A stretch of DNA of 14,917 nucleotides from Bacteroidales bacterium. Lineage in GTDB: Bacteria; Bacteroidota; Bacteroidia; Bacteroidales; F082. The stretch lies in NCBI GenBank assembly GCA_029983675.1, contig JASBYY010000057.1, positions 1-14,917 of the forward strand. The letters run 5' to 3'. Under the pieces are notes generated by a model. The model was given only the letters and a program-made list of their open reading frames with translations. It had not been told where the DNA came from and did not search any database. The position numbers and the translations under genes were made by a program. Every line of letters starts with the position of its first letter. Within the stretch, counting starts at the first letter, position 1. Below, in pieces: positions 1-6,678 of the stretch.

Positions 1-30
1 CGTTTTTGGTCGCAAATTTACAAATTTTAG

Positions 31-630
31 GCAAACTATCAATCAATCATTTTTCTAAATAACGACAACCTCGAAGTGCCCGCACTGATTAAAATTGCCA
101 TAGCCCATTATCAATTTGAAACCATTCATCCTTTCCTTGACGGTAATGGAAGGATAGGACGATTACTTATCACTTTATTCCTTGTTGAACAAAAAATATT
201 GGATATACCTCTACTGTATATTTCAAGCTACTTTGAAAAGAACAAAGAGTTGTATTACGACAATTTGCATAACACAAGGGTTAAAAACGATATATTGCAG
301 TGGATTAAGTATTTTCTTGTTGGAATTGAGCAGACTGCGACCCTTGCCGTGAGAACTTTATCGGAAATCATACAGCTCAAAACAAGGATAGAAGAAAACA
401 TACGGCTCAATTACGGACGAAGAAGCAATGTGGCCCTTGTCTTATTGCACCATTTACTCAAAAATCCACTTGTAACAATTGATGAAGTGGCAAAAGCATG
501 CGACCTTTCATATAAGGCGGCAAACGATTTGGTGAAAAGAGCGTGCGAGGACAAATACCTCGTAGAAACAACAGGGCAAAGCAGAAACCGTATCTTTGTA
601 TTTGGACAATACCTTGACCTTTTTAAATAA
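31..630 (+). pseudogene. 5'-truncated Fic family protein (catalytic loop plus C-terminal winged helix)
   Basis: Fic enzymes transfer AMP or another nucleotide moiety to target hydroxyls. The frame opens after a TAG at 28-30 and is recognisably Fic from about position 52 (FLNNDNLEVPALIKIAIAHY). The complete catalytic motif HPFLDGNGRIGR follows at about 121-156. The C-terminal part (about 430-620) reads as a winged helix, with a turn near DEVAKACDLSYKAAND, as in the common Bacteroidota Fic/wHTH architecture. Such proteins are usually about 370 residues. Here only about 185-200 remain, and the N-terminal Fic_N region with its inhibitory helix and flap is absent. The first usable start would be GTG at 76, with no visible ribosome binding site. 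The loss lies inside the window because an in-frame stop precedes the homology, so the window edge does not explain it. Composition is more A+T-rich than the genes from 1900 on. I treat it as a truncated remnant; a short expressed protein is possible but unlikely to be active. Confidence 0.8.
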
Positions 631-641
631 AATAAGAGGAA

Positions 642-1535
642 ATAAGTGCCAATTACATCGATGAAAAATACTCATACACATTCGCTGGTAGTTGTCAAAA
701 CGTAGAATAAGGCGAAGATGAGCGGGGAAAATTTTACAAGGTGTATTACACCTCAGAAAAATAGAGAAGTGTTACAAGTAAAAAGATTCGGATATTATTG
801 GTTGGACACGTGGGTGTTGGCAAACATTATTCAATTGTCCACACAGGATTTCTGCATGCGCTTTCTCAACCGCACCAACGATCCTACCGGTCGCCAATAC
901 GACCAGATGACACAGGCGGCACGCTCAGGTCAGGCTAATATTGCAGAAGGCAACTCGCGGCATTCCACATCGCGGGAAACAGAAATGAAACTCACCGATG
1001 TGGCACGCGCAGGTTTGTCGGAATTGGCAGGAGATTATCATAACTGGCTCATGTTACAAGGGAAAGCACCATGGTCTGTTCACTCTGAGGAACATGCAAA
1101 AGTAAGTGGCATAAAATTAGACAAACCAAACTATAAAGATGATGTTCAGCATTTGAGCAGTCTTCATATTTTGGCACAAAAAACAGAAGTTCGACAGTTG
1201 GTTGAAATCAAATGATTCTGAAATTGTTGCCAACTGCCTGCTCATTTTATGCAACCGGCTAATACTTATGCTTAACAAGCAGATGGAGAACCAATTGGCA
1301 AGTTTTCGGCAGGAAGGTGGCTTTACTGAAGCACTTACAGCTGAAAGGCTGTCAGTGCGAGTGCAGCGAGAAAAGGAAACCGATGCTCCCAACTGCCCTA
1401 AGTGCGGAAAACCGATGATAAAACGCATGGCAAAAAAAAGGTCAAAATGCAGGCAATGCCTTCTGGAGTTGCTCCGACTATCCGAATTGCAGCGGAACAA
1501 GAAGTATTGTTAAATGGATAGATGTTATACCGTAA
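642..1535 (+). pseudogene. Four-helix-bundle suffix-domain protein with C-terminal Cys4 zinc finger, broken by one stop and three frameshifts
   Basis: One protein can be read by switching frame. Positions 645-707 encode SANYIDEKYSYTFAGSCQNV-E, then TAA at 708-710. Positions 711-761 continue in the same frame (EDERGKFYKVYYTSEK). The frame moves at the A-tract 757-761 and reads NREVLQVKRF onward to about 1180, including a four-helix-bundle section with YDQMTQAARSGQANIAEG. It moves again at the A-tract 1178-1183 (KFDSWLKSNDSEIVANC onward), and once more at the A-tract 1432-1439 (GQNAGNAFWSCSDYPNCSG). It ends at TAA 1533-1535. The last part supplies CPKCGK and CSDYPNC, a topoisomerase-like Cys4 zinc ribbon. 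No ATG stands at the expected start, where ATA 642-644 follows the purine-rich 635-641. I recognise the family only as bacterial proteins related to 23S rRNA intervening-sequence (IVS) four-helix bundles; its role is unknown. The stop plus the missing start favour true decay over sequencing error alone. Confidence 0.78.
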
Positions 1536-1555
1536 TACTAAATCGAAACAAAAAC

Positions 1556-1656
1556 CTTGAAAGTGAATTCTTATTTGATGGCAGGGAAATTTCCACAAGG
1601 TGGATTTCAATCTAGAGGAATACGAATATGTGGAAAAACGAAAGGTGCTTAAATAA
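1556..1656 (+). other. Possible further coding remnant (weak)
   Basis: Two short reading stretches have a protein-like look but lie in different frames: 1556-1594 (LESEFLFDGREIS) and 1591-1656 (FHKVDFNLEEYEYVEKRKVL-K, then TAA). Joined near 1591 they would form the C-terminus of an unrecognised protein. It sits between a decayed gene and the B12-regulated transcription unit, so a third degraded fragment is plausible. I see no start codon, no ribosome binding site and no known motif, and chance open frame cannot be excluded. Confidence 0.2.
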
Positions 1657-1736
1657 ATCAGATCGTCATTGCCTGGAAACGTCAAAATTCCTCGTGATTT
1701 TCATCAAATATGATGTCGTATCAAACGGAAATGCAC

Positions 1737-1744
1737 TATCTTTG
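1737..1744 (+). promoter_or_regulatory. Putative Bacteroidota -7 element for the btuB transcript
   Basis: TATCTTTG matches the Bacteroidota -7 consensus TAnnTTTG. It sits six bases upstream of the riboswitch, the expected distance if transcription starts just before the aptamer. No clear -33 TTTG is visible at the usual spacing. Confidence 0.55.
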
Positions 1745-1749
1745 TCCTC

Positions 1750-1903
1750 GGCAAGAGGTGCCTGTTGGGGCTTGAAAGGGAATCGGGTGTAAATCCCGAA
1801 CAGTTCCCGCTGCTGTAAGTCATGTAAGGTTTTGCCATAAGTCACTGTGCCATAGCTGGCATGGGAAGACGGCAGAAACAGTGAACGAGTCAGAAGACCT
1901 GCC
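1750..1903 (+). promoter_or_regulatory. Cobalamin (B12) riboswitch
   Basis: The aptamer carries the family's landmarks in order. AGAGGTGCC is at 1755-1762, followed by GAAAGGGAATCGGGTGTAAA and CCCGAACAGTTCCCGCTGCTGT. Then come GTCACTGTGCC (1841-1851) and TGGGAAGACGGC. The 3' B12 box AGTCAGAAGACCTGCC (1888-1903) is perfect. Closing helix P1 forms between GGC/AGGT at 1750-1759 and ACCTGCC at 1897-1903. The aptamer ends 28 nt before the favoured btuB start, so control is more likely at translation, by occlusion of the start region, than by a downstream terminator; no U-tract hairpin is visible there. Cobalamin binding would switch off the transporter. Confidence 0.95.
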
Positions 1904-1931
1904 TGTTGCCATGATAAATCTCGGGAAGAAG

Positions 1932-3854
1932 ATGATAAAGAAATCGGTTCTCTTATTGTTTTTCATGGCCTTGTTATCGGGCTTGTCGGCACAGGATACC
2001 GTTATGCTCCAGTCGGTGGAGGTGAAGGCATCGCGCATCATCCCCGATTTTGTCAAGCCGTTGTTGGCACGCAAGTTCGATTCCGTTGTGCTAAGCACCA
2101 CGAGTACCTCCAGCCTCTCGGATTTGCTCATCCAGCATAGTCCTGTGTTTATCAAGACTTTTGGCCCCGGCGGACTTTCCACCGCATCATTTAGAGGTAC
2201 TACGGCCAGCCACACCTTGGTGCTTTGGAACGGCTTCAAACTCAACACTCCCAATCTCGGACAGGTCGATTTTAGCACCATTCCCGTTTTTATGGCCGAC
2301 GACATCGGCTTGAAGTGGGGCAGTGGCACATCGAACCACAGCGGAGGGCTTGGAGGAACGGTCGATCTTGACAACAGCCTGAAATTCGGTAAAGGCTTGC
2401 TGCTCGATTTGAAGCAGACCTACGGCAGTTTCAATACCTTGGGCAGCTTTGTCACTGTGGGATATTCAGGAAAGAAACATGCGTTACGTCTGCGCGGCTA
2501 CCGCAATTCCTCCGACAACGATTTCAAATACGAGAACTTTGCCGTGATTCCTACCCAGACCATGAAGCAGCAAAATGCCGACTTTGTCGATTACGGAATC
2601 ATGCCGGAGCTTACCTTTATGTTGAAGAACTGCATCCTGTCACTGTCTTCGTGGAACCAGGTCAACAACCGCAACCTGCCGCCCATTATGCCTAACGTAT
2701 TTAATGTCAGCACGAAAGAATGGACCAAGGATGGCTTTTCGCGCAATTTCATATCGTTGAAGACGTTTTGGAATACGGGTAACTTGCAACTCAAATCAGC
2801 CGCTTTTTGGGAACGACAGCAGTATTTTCTGCTGACACGCAATCCCGTGACCGACGATACGGTCACCCATTATAATTCACGAAACAATTCTTTTGTGCTG
2901 CATCAGATTGCAGAATTGGAACAAAGCTTATGGCGCACGTGGAAGCTTAACGCCAAGTTGCAGTGGGACAAAGAGCAGGTGAAGTCGAACAACTATGAAG
3001 ATGTGAAACGTCGCGATATGCTTTCGTTGTATGCGGCTGTTGGCGGACAGCCTTTCGAAGGGGGCGATTTGCGCCTTACCTTGCGCTACGATAGGGTCGA
3101 TAAGAAGTCGATGGGCGTATTTCCTACGGCCACCTTCTCGTATGATTTGCCTTTTGCGAAAGGTGTCAATCTGACATTGGGCTACAGCCACAACTACCGC
3201 AATCCCACGCTGAACGATTTGTATTGGTTCCCCGGTGGCAATGCCGATTTGCTTGCCGAAAACGGGCGCACCGGCGATTTGGCTCTCAAATACACTTTCA
3301 AAAATGATCGGTTTTTTGTGGACTTTCGCACCGGCGGTTACCTTTCCAAGGTGAAGAATTGGATTCAGTGGGTGCCGACCTCTTACCGTTTCTGGAAGCC
3401 GGAAAACGTGGCCTTGGTCTTTGCACGAGGCATAGAAAGCCACATCGAGACCTCGCTGCAATGGAACGGATGGAAATGGTCGTTGTCGGGAAATTATGTG
3501 TTTACGCTCACCACCGACGAAAGTGCCAATGCCGCACTGCATGGGACGAAAGGAAAGCAGCTGATTTATATCCCTAAACATCACGGCAATGCCTTTTTGT
3601 TCGTGCAATGGCGCACTTGGGATGCCAGTTATACCATTGAAGCGACCGGCAGTCGAAACACTTCGTTCAGCACATCGCACTTTACCCGTGCGCTGGTGCC
3701 CTATTGGGTTCATCATCTGAGCATAGGCAAGAAGTTCGGCAAGGTTCATGTCGAGTTGCGGTGCAACAACCTAACCGACAAAGCGTATCAGAATGTGATA
3801 TGGCGTGCCATGCCCGGACGTAGCTTTGAAATCAAAGTGCACTACCGGTATTGA
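1932..3854 (+). CDS. btuB: BtuB-like TonB-dependent outer-membrane cobalamin receptor
   Basis: A 640-residue outer-membrane receptor expected to import vitamin B12 or other corrinoids using TonB energy. Residues 1-20 are a Sec signal peptide (MIKKSVLLLFFMALLSGLSA). A plug domain follows, with SVEVKASRI near residue 28 and the hallmarks FRGTTASHTLVLWNGFKLN and GLGGTVDLDN. The rest is a beta-barrel rich in alternating aromatic strands, ending NNLTDKAYQNVIWRAMPGRS and a terminal aromatic Tyr, as barrel-assembly signals do. The length fits BtuB-type receptors. The start is judged at 1932, after the purine-rich GGGAAGAAG; ATG 1911 (seven codons longer) is the alternative. A GTG at 1881 lies inside the riboswitch B12-box region and is rejected. 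The riboswitch gives the substrate assignment. No btuCDF or cobalamin biosynthesis gene follows in the window, so it appears to be a single-gene unit. The symbol rests on riboswitch plus fold; corrinoid specificity is inferred. Confidence 0.9.
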   Translation: MIKKSVLLLFFMALLSGLSAQDTVMLQSVEVKASRIIPDFVKPLLARKFDSVVLSTTSTSSLSDLLIQHSPVFIKTFGPGGLSTASFRGTTASHTLVLWNGFKLNTPNLGQVDFSTIPVFMADDIGLKWGSGTSNHSGGLGGTVDLDNSLKFGKGLLLDLKQTYGSFNTLGSFVTVGYSGKKHALRLRGYRNSSDNDFKYENFAVIPTQTMKQQNADFVDYGIMPELTFMLKNCILSLSSWNQVNNRNLPPIMPNVFNVSTKEWTKDGFSRNFISLKTFWNTGNLQLKSAAFWERQQYFLLTRNPVTDDTVTHYNSRNNSFVLHQIAELEQSLWRTWKLNAKLQWDKEQVKSNNYEDVKRRDMLSLYAAVGGQPFEGGDLRLTLRYDRVDKKSMGVFPTATFSYDLPFAKGVNLTLGYSHNYRNPTLNDLYWFPGGNADLLAENGRTGDLALKYTFKNDRFFVDFRTGGYLSKVKNWIQWVPTSYRFWKPENVALVFARGIESHIETSLQWNGWKWSLSGNYVFTLTTDESANAALHGTKGKQLIYIPKHHGNAFLFVQWRTWDASYTIEATGSRNTSFSTSHFTRALVPYWVHHLSIGKKFGKVHVELRCNNLTDKAYQNVIWRAMPGRSFEIKVHYRY

Positions 3855-3905
3855 TTGTGGTGCGTTTCGGCGGCCATTTGCATTTTTGTTTTTGAAATTT
3901 TGTCG

Positions 3906-3913
3906 TATTTTTG
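3906..3913 (+). promoter_or_regulatory. Putative -7 promoter element for the alcohol dehydrogenase gene
   Basis: TATTTTTG matches TAnnTTTG, with TTTG at 3885-3888 (17-bp gap) as a possible -33 element in a T-rich upstream tract. It would give a leader of about 45-50 nt before ATG 3968 and suggests transcription independent of btuB. Confidence 0.5.
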
Positions 3914-3967
3914 CCTCTACAGCCCGAGAGGGCGGATAAATCGTATAACAATCTAAAACAACATACT

Positions 3968-5134
3968 ATGCTTGGCAACATCAAATTTCACAATCCTACG
4001 AAATTGTATTTCGGAAAGGATTCGCTGCGCTATTTGGCGAAAGAACTTCAAAACTATGGTCCCACGGTGATGCTGTCTTATGGCGGCGGCTCCATAAAAT
4101 GCAACGGTATCTACGATCAGGTGATGCAGGCACTCCGTGAAGCGGGCAAGACCGTTATTGAAGACAGCGGCGTCACACCCAATCCGACGGTGGAAAAGCT
4201 CCGCGAGGGAGCCCGGCGGGCACGTCAAAATGCGGTTGACCTTATCCTCGCCGTGGGAGGCGGCTCTACCATCGATTATGCCAAAGGCGTTTCGGCATCG
4301 GCTTATTGCGATGAGGATCCGTGGGAAAAGTACTACGTCCATCAGGAAAACCCGACCTGTAAAATCATACCGGTGGGCAATGTGCTGACAATGGTAGGCA
4401 CGGGCAGCGAGATGAATGCAGGATCGGTCATCACCAATCATGCAGTACATCTGAAGATCGGAAAGGTGTTCGGCACCCAGCTCATGCCGCACTTTGCCAT
4501 CCTGAACCCGGAATTTACTTACTCTGTTCCCCAGTATCAAATGGTGGCAGGTTTCTTCGACATCATGTCGCATATTCTGGAACAGTATTGCAGCGGCACG
4601 GACGACAACACGAGCGATTACATCGCCGAAGGTCTGATGCGCAGTCTCATCGCCAGCACACGTGTGGCGGCAAAGCATCCGCGTGACTACGAAGCGCGTT
4701 CAAATATCATGTGGACGGCGACATGGGCGCTCAATACCTTGATAAAATGCGGAAAGACGCAAGACTGGATGGTGCACATGATTGGACAGTCGGTGGGAGC
4801 CTATACCGATGCCACGCATGGCATGACGTTGTCAGCAGTTTCGTTGCCCTACTACCGCCATCTTTTAGATGCGGGGCTTGCCAAGTTCCGCCGTCTGGCC
4901 GTCAATGTGTGGAATGTTGTAGAGGAGGGGAAGACCGACCGTCAGATTGCCGAAGAAGGGTTGAAAGCCATGGAAGAATGGATGAAGGAAATCGGGGTGG
5001 TGCTGCACCTGTCCGAACTGGGCGTTAAGCCGGAGATGTTTGATGGCATTGCCGATGGGGCCTTTATCTGTGAGGGCGGATACAAAAAATTGGACCATGC
5101 TGAAATCGTGCAGATTCTGAAAGAAAGCATGTAG
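3968..5134 (+). CDS. Iron-containing (group III) alcohol dehydrogenase, YqhD/butanol-dehydrogenase-like
   Basis: A 388-residue cytosolic NAD(P)H-dependent alcohol/aldehyde oxidoreductase. The N-terminal Rossmann-like half begins FHNPTKLYFGKDSL and contains the nucleotide loop GGGSTIDYAKG (97-107) and VGTGSEMNAGSVIT (143-156). The C-terminal helical half supplies the expected metal ligands: Asp198 and His202 in FFDIMSHILEQY, His270 in DWMVHMIGQ and His284 in DATHGMTLS. This spacing matches the YqhD/BDH branch, which reduces aldehydes of varied chain length, usually with NADPH. The ATG at 3968 is preferred because the family begins there (MLGNIKFHNPTKLYFG). An upstream in-frame start at 3911 would add an unrelated 19 residues. 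The gene is monocistronic, with its own -7 element and a terminator 12 bp after the stop. Likely role: disposal of reducing equivalents or detoxification of aldehydes during fermentation. The substrate cannot be read from sequence. Confidence 0.93.
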   Translation: MLGNIKFHNPTKLYFGKDSLRYLAKELQNYGPTVMLSYGGGSIKCNGIYDQVMQALREAGKTVIEDSGVTPNPTVEKLREGARRARQNAVDLILAVGGGSTIDYAKGVSASAYCDEDPWEKYYVHQENPTCKIIPVGNVLTMVGTGSEMNAGSVITNHAVHLKIGKVFGTQLMPHFAILNPEFTYSVPQYQMVAGFFDIMSHILEQYCSGTDDNTSDYIAEGLMRSLIASTRVAAKHPRDYEARSNIMWTATWALNTLIKCGKTQDWMVHMIGQSVGAYTDATHGMTLSAVSLPYYRHLLDAGLAKFRRLAVNVWNVVEEGKTDRQIAEEGLKAMEEWMKEIGVVLHLSELGVKPEMFDGIADGAFICEGGYKKLDHAEIVQILKESM

Positions 5135-5146
5135 CAGATAATAAAA

Positions 5147-5181
5147 CGTGCGGTCTGTGTGACAGGTCGCACGCTTATTTT
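5147..5181 (+). terminator. Rho-independent, probably bidirectional terminator
   Basis: A 12-bp stem (CGTGCGGTCTGT with ACAGGTCGCACG, two G-U pairs) closes a GTG loop and is followed by CTTATTTT. On the minus strand the same hairpin is followed by TTTTATTAT, so it can also stop transcription arriving from the minus-strand gene at 5267-5773. It lies between convergent genes. Confidence 0.85.
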
Positions 5182-5205
5182 CAAATTTAGGAGTTGTTGA
5201 ATCCG

Positions 5206-5264
5206 TTATTCCGCGGTTTTGATGCCGAGATTTCTACGGGCGGATTCAGTGGCAAGACGGATTT
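5206..5264 (-). other. Orphan coding-like tail in the convergent spacer
   Basis: On the minus strand this stretch reads KIRLATESARRNLGIKTAE and then TAA, in a different frame from the gene that ends at 5267. The Arg/Lys-rich, amphipathic look is that of a real C-terminus. It has no start and no visible ribosome binding site, and an 8-bp inverted repeat (TGAATCCG at 5198-5205, CGGATTCA at 5241-5248) overlaps it. It could be a gene remnant, a piece of repeat or insertion element, or chance. Confidence 0.2.
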
Positions 5265-5266
5265 TC

Positions 5267-5773
5267 TTACTCGTTGGGATCTTTTTGTCCGTCATGATTT
5301 TTAATAGCTTCTTCTTTTGAATAGGTGCTTTCTTTCACCTGTTTTTCGGTGGAAAACACTTCTTGTGGGGCGCGCTCCGAGGTGTTGCCGGCGTTGGTTT
5401 CAGCAGATTCAAATTTGATTTGCTTTTCCGCATGGGAGGCGTCGTCTTTGACTTCTTTTTCGATAGCTTTGCCGGTCGCTTCGGCATCGCTTACGGTTTC
5501 AGCCCTTTTCAAGGCGACTTTTTCCTTTACTTCGGCTTGTTTTGTGGCATTTTCAGTTTGTTTTTCCGCAACTTTAGCCTTTGCTCCGGCTTGTTTCTCG
5601 GCATTCTGCACCTGTTTTTCGGTGCTGATAACAGCAGCCTTTTCAGCTTTCTTTTGTGTTGCTTTTACGGTTTGTTCGGTCTTTTCTTTACTCGCTTTTT
5701 CTACAGCGACTTGTGCATGGGCAGTTGCAATGAAAGCAACCATTAGTCCCAAGGATAGGATGAGTTTGTTCAT
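5267..5773 (-). CDS. Exported Lys/Ala/Glu-rich coiled-coil protein of unknown function
   Basis: A 168-residue protein I do not recognise. Residues 1-20 form a typical signal peptide (MNKLILSLGLMVAFIATAHA) with a likely cut before QVAVEKAS, so it should be periplasmic or surface-exposed. The mature part is almost entirely Lys, Ala, Glu, Gln and Thr, with recurring EKQ units: STEKQVQNAEKQ, AEKQTENATKQ, AEKQIK and a second STEKQVK near the C-terminus. This predicts a long helical coiled coil, with a less regular tail (KNHDGQKDPNE). There is no Cys in the mature protein and no catalytic motif. The next minus-strand gene upstream (5913-6266) is another small exported Lys-rich protein, with a terminator between them, so they look like functional neighbours but not one operon. 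It ends opposite the alcohol dehydrogenase terminator. Possible roles, all inferred: spacer, surface or stress-related structural protein. Confidence 0.75.
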   Translation of the reverse strand: MNKLILSLGLMVAFIATAHAQVAVEKASKEKTEQTVKATQKKAEKAAVISTEKQVQNAEKQAGAKAKVAEKQTENATKQAEVKEKVALKRAETVSDAEATGKAIEKEVKDDASHAEKQIKFESAETNAGNTSERAPQEVFSTEKQVKESTYSKEEAIKNHDGQKDPNE

Positions 5774-5848
5774 GATGTGGTAATTAGTTTGATTCGTTGT
5801 TTTATTAAATTGTATGGGTTGATATTGTAATTATTATACCGAAATGCA

Positions 5849-5883
5849 TAAAAAGAAAAAGAGAGTGGTCGTTTCCACTCTCT
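5849..5883 (-). terminator. Rho-independent terminator of the 5913-6266 gene
   Basis: Read on the minus strand, AGAGAGTGG pairs with CCACTCTCT (9 bp) around loop AAACGA and runs into TTTTTCTTTTT. It lies about 30 bp past the stop of the minus-strand gene that ends at 5913, and separates it from the minus-strand gene at 5267-5773. Confidence 0.9.
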
Positions 5884-5912
5884 CATGTGTGCAAAGTGCA
5901 ATGAAAAGGCTG

Positions 5913-6266
5913 TTATTCGCTCTTTTTGTTGTCTTTCTTGCCTGTCGTTACAGCTTTATCGTCCTTGGTGACGGTTGCCTTAGGGTCTTTTTGCACTCCC
6001 TTTTTCCTGCAGTAAGATTTGTCGCCTTTTTTCTTTTGGCAAGAAGGTTTGTCGCTTCCTTTTTTCTGACAGCATGAAGAAGCAGGTTCTGCCTTTTCTT
6101 TCACGTTTTGAACGGCAGATTCTTGTGCTTGGGTCGCGGTTGTTACCTCGACCTTGGCCTTTTCAGCTTCTTTCACTACTTTTTTGTCAACGTCTTGTGC
6201 GCTGACCTTCTGGATGCATAAGGCAAAAAAAGCCATGACTCCAAAAATAAAAATGCTTTTTCTCAT
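5913..6266 (-). CDS. Small exported Lys-rich protein with a Cys cluster, unknown function
   Basis: A 117-residue protein I do not recognise. It begins MRKSIFIFGVMAFFALCIQK and continues VSAQDVDKK, a signal peptide with a likely cut after VSA. The mature part starts with a Lys/Glu/Ala/Thr helix (VVKEAEKAKVEVTTATQAQE), then has a short Cys region built of three similar units: CCQKKGSDK, CQKKKGDK and CRKKG. It ends in a very basic tail (KKDNKKSE). Four Cys in about 22 residues outside the cytoplasm suggest disulfides or metal binding; neither is shown. The start at 6266 is chosen for the signal peptide and for the promoter-like element about 25 bp upstream; an upstream in-frame ATG at 6323 would lie beyond that promoter. 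The layout (signal peptide, AEK-type helix, basic tail) resembles its downstream neighbour, suggesting a related pair. Confidence 0.75.
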   Translation of the reverse strand: MRKSIFIFGVMAFFALCIQKVSAQDVDKKVVKEAEKAKVEVTTATQAQESAVQNVKEKAEPASSCCQKKGSDKPSCQKKKGDKSYCRKKGVQKDPKATVTKDDKAVTTGKKDNKKSE

Positions 6267-6291
6267 GTGTTGATAAATTAAGTTGGTCTGG

Positions 6292-6299
6292 CAAAAATA
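6292..6299 (-). promoter_or_regulatory. Putative promoter (-7 element) of the minus-strand Cys/Lys-rich gene
   Basis: On the minus strand TATTTTTG matches TAnnTTTG, with a TTG (in GATTGTTGCG) about 18 bp upstream as -33. The predicted start of transcription leaves a leader of only about 20 nt before ATG 6266. Confidence 0.55.
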
Positions 6300-6642
6300 T
6301 GCATTTTCCCCAATTCGCAACAATCACCGAAGAAAAATGGCTTTTTTTTCGTGTTTTGGTAGCTTTTGTAGCTGTCTATTTTCCCGTAGTTACTCGTTTT
6401 TGTGCTTTTTTCATGGTTGGATCCATGCTGATATGGAGCCTCCATTGCTTTGATAATCTGTCTTGTAATTGCAAAAACCGCAAATAACGGATTGTCGTGT
6501 CAAGAAAAATACGATTAATCTTCTTATCACAAAACTTTCAGCAAAGGCTCACCATTTCTAGTGTTTCTGCAAAAATTAATTTTTGGGGGCGTAAAAACTC
6601 GAAAAATAATAGAAAAAAATGTATCGATATGACTATTTTGTG
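6300..6642 (+). other. AT-rich divergent intergenic region without a convincing gene
   Basis: This spacer separates the minus-strand promoter at 6292-6299 from the plus-strand promoter at 6643-6650. An open frame at 6299-6487 lacks a ribosome binding site and has a Phe/Val-rich composition expected from T-rich DNA. Apart from the palindrome at 6570-6585, I see nothing in it. Confidence 0.6.
6570..6585. repeat. Perfect 16-bp palindrome CAAAAATTAATTTTTG
   Basis: The sequence is identical to its reverse complement across all 16 bases and is followed by GGGGGC. It lies about 58 bp upstream of the aspA -7 element, a suitable place for a dimeric regulator. Its simple A/T composition means chance is a serious alternative. 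Confidence 0.45.
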
Positions 6643-6650
6643 TAACTTTG
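6643..6650 (+). promoter_or_regulatory. Putative -7 promoter element upstream of aspA
   Basis: TAACTTTG matches TAnnTTTG. No good -33 TTTG is visible at normal spacing. Transcription from here would give an unusually long leader of about 215 nt before aspA, containing the small ORF at 6679-6837. Confidence 0.5.
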
Positions 6651-6678
6651 CTGCCGAATAATAAGAAGGAAATACTGT

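Noticed and set aside
1202..1513. Independent 103-residue gene
   Set aside because: It has no ribosome binding site and matches only the middle of the frameshifted four-helix-bundle/zinc-finger gene; its last 25 residues are out of the true frame.
1881..1931. GTG start at 1881 for the btuB frame
   Set aside because: It lies inside the riboswitch just before its B12 box and would put extra residues before a clean signal peptide; ATG 1932 (or 1911) fits better.
2928..3749. 273-residue open frame on the minus strand
   Set aside because: It is antisense to the btuB barrel, with no ribosome binding site or recognisable domain, and a His/Arg/Gln/Ile-rich composition typical of a shadow frame.
5267..5773. 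Repetitive Lys/Ala/Glu codons considered as a CRISPR-like or tandem DNA repeat
   Set aside because: Repeat units are irregular in length and sequence at the DNA level; the periodicity is in the protein.
5325..5783. Plus-strand open frames rich in Phe, Ser, Ala and Cys
   Set aside because: They mirror the Lys/Glu/Ala-rich repeats of the minus-strand gene, which has a proper signal peptide and a terminator downstream.
6299..6487. 62-residue plus-strand ORF in the divergent region
   Set aside because: No ribosome binding site or promoter, overlaps the minus-strand promoter region, and its Phe/Val-rich translation follows from T-rich DNA.
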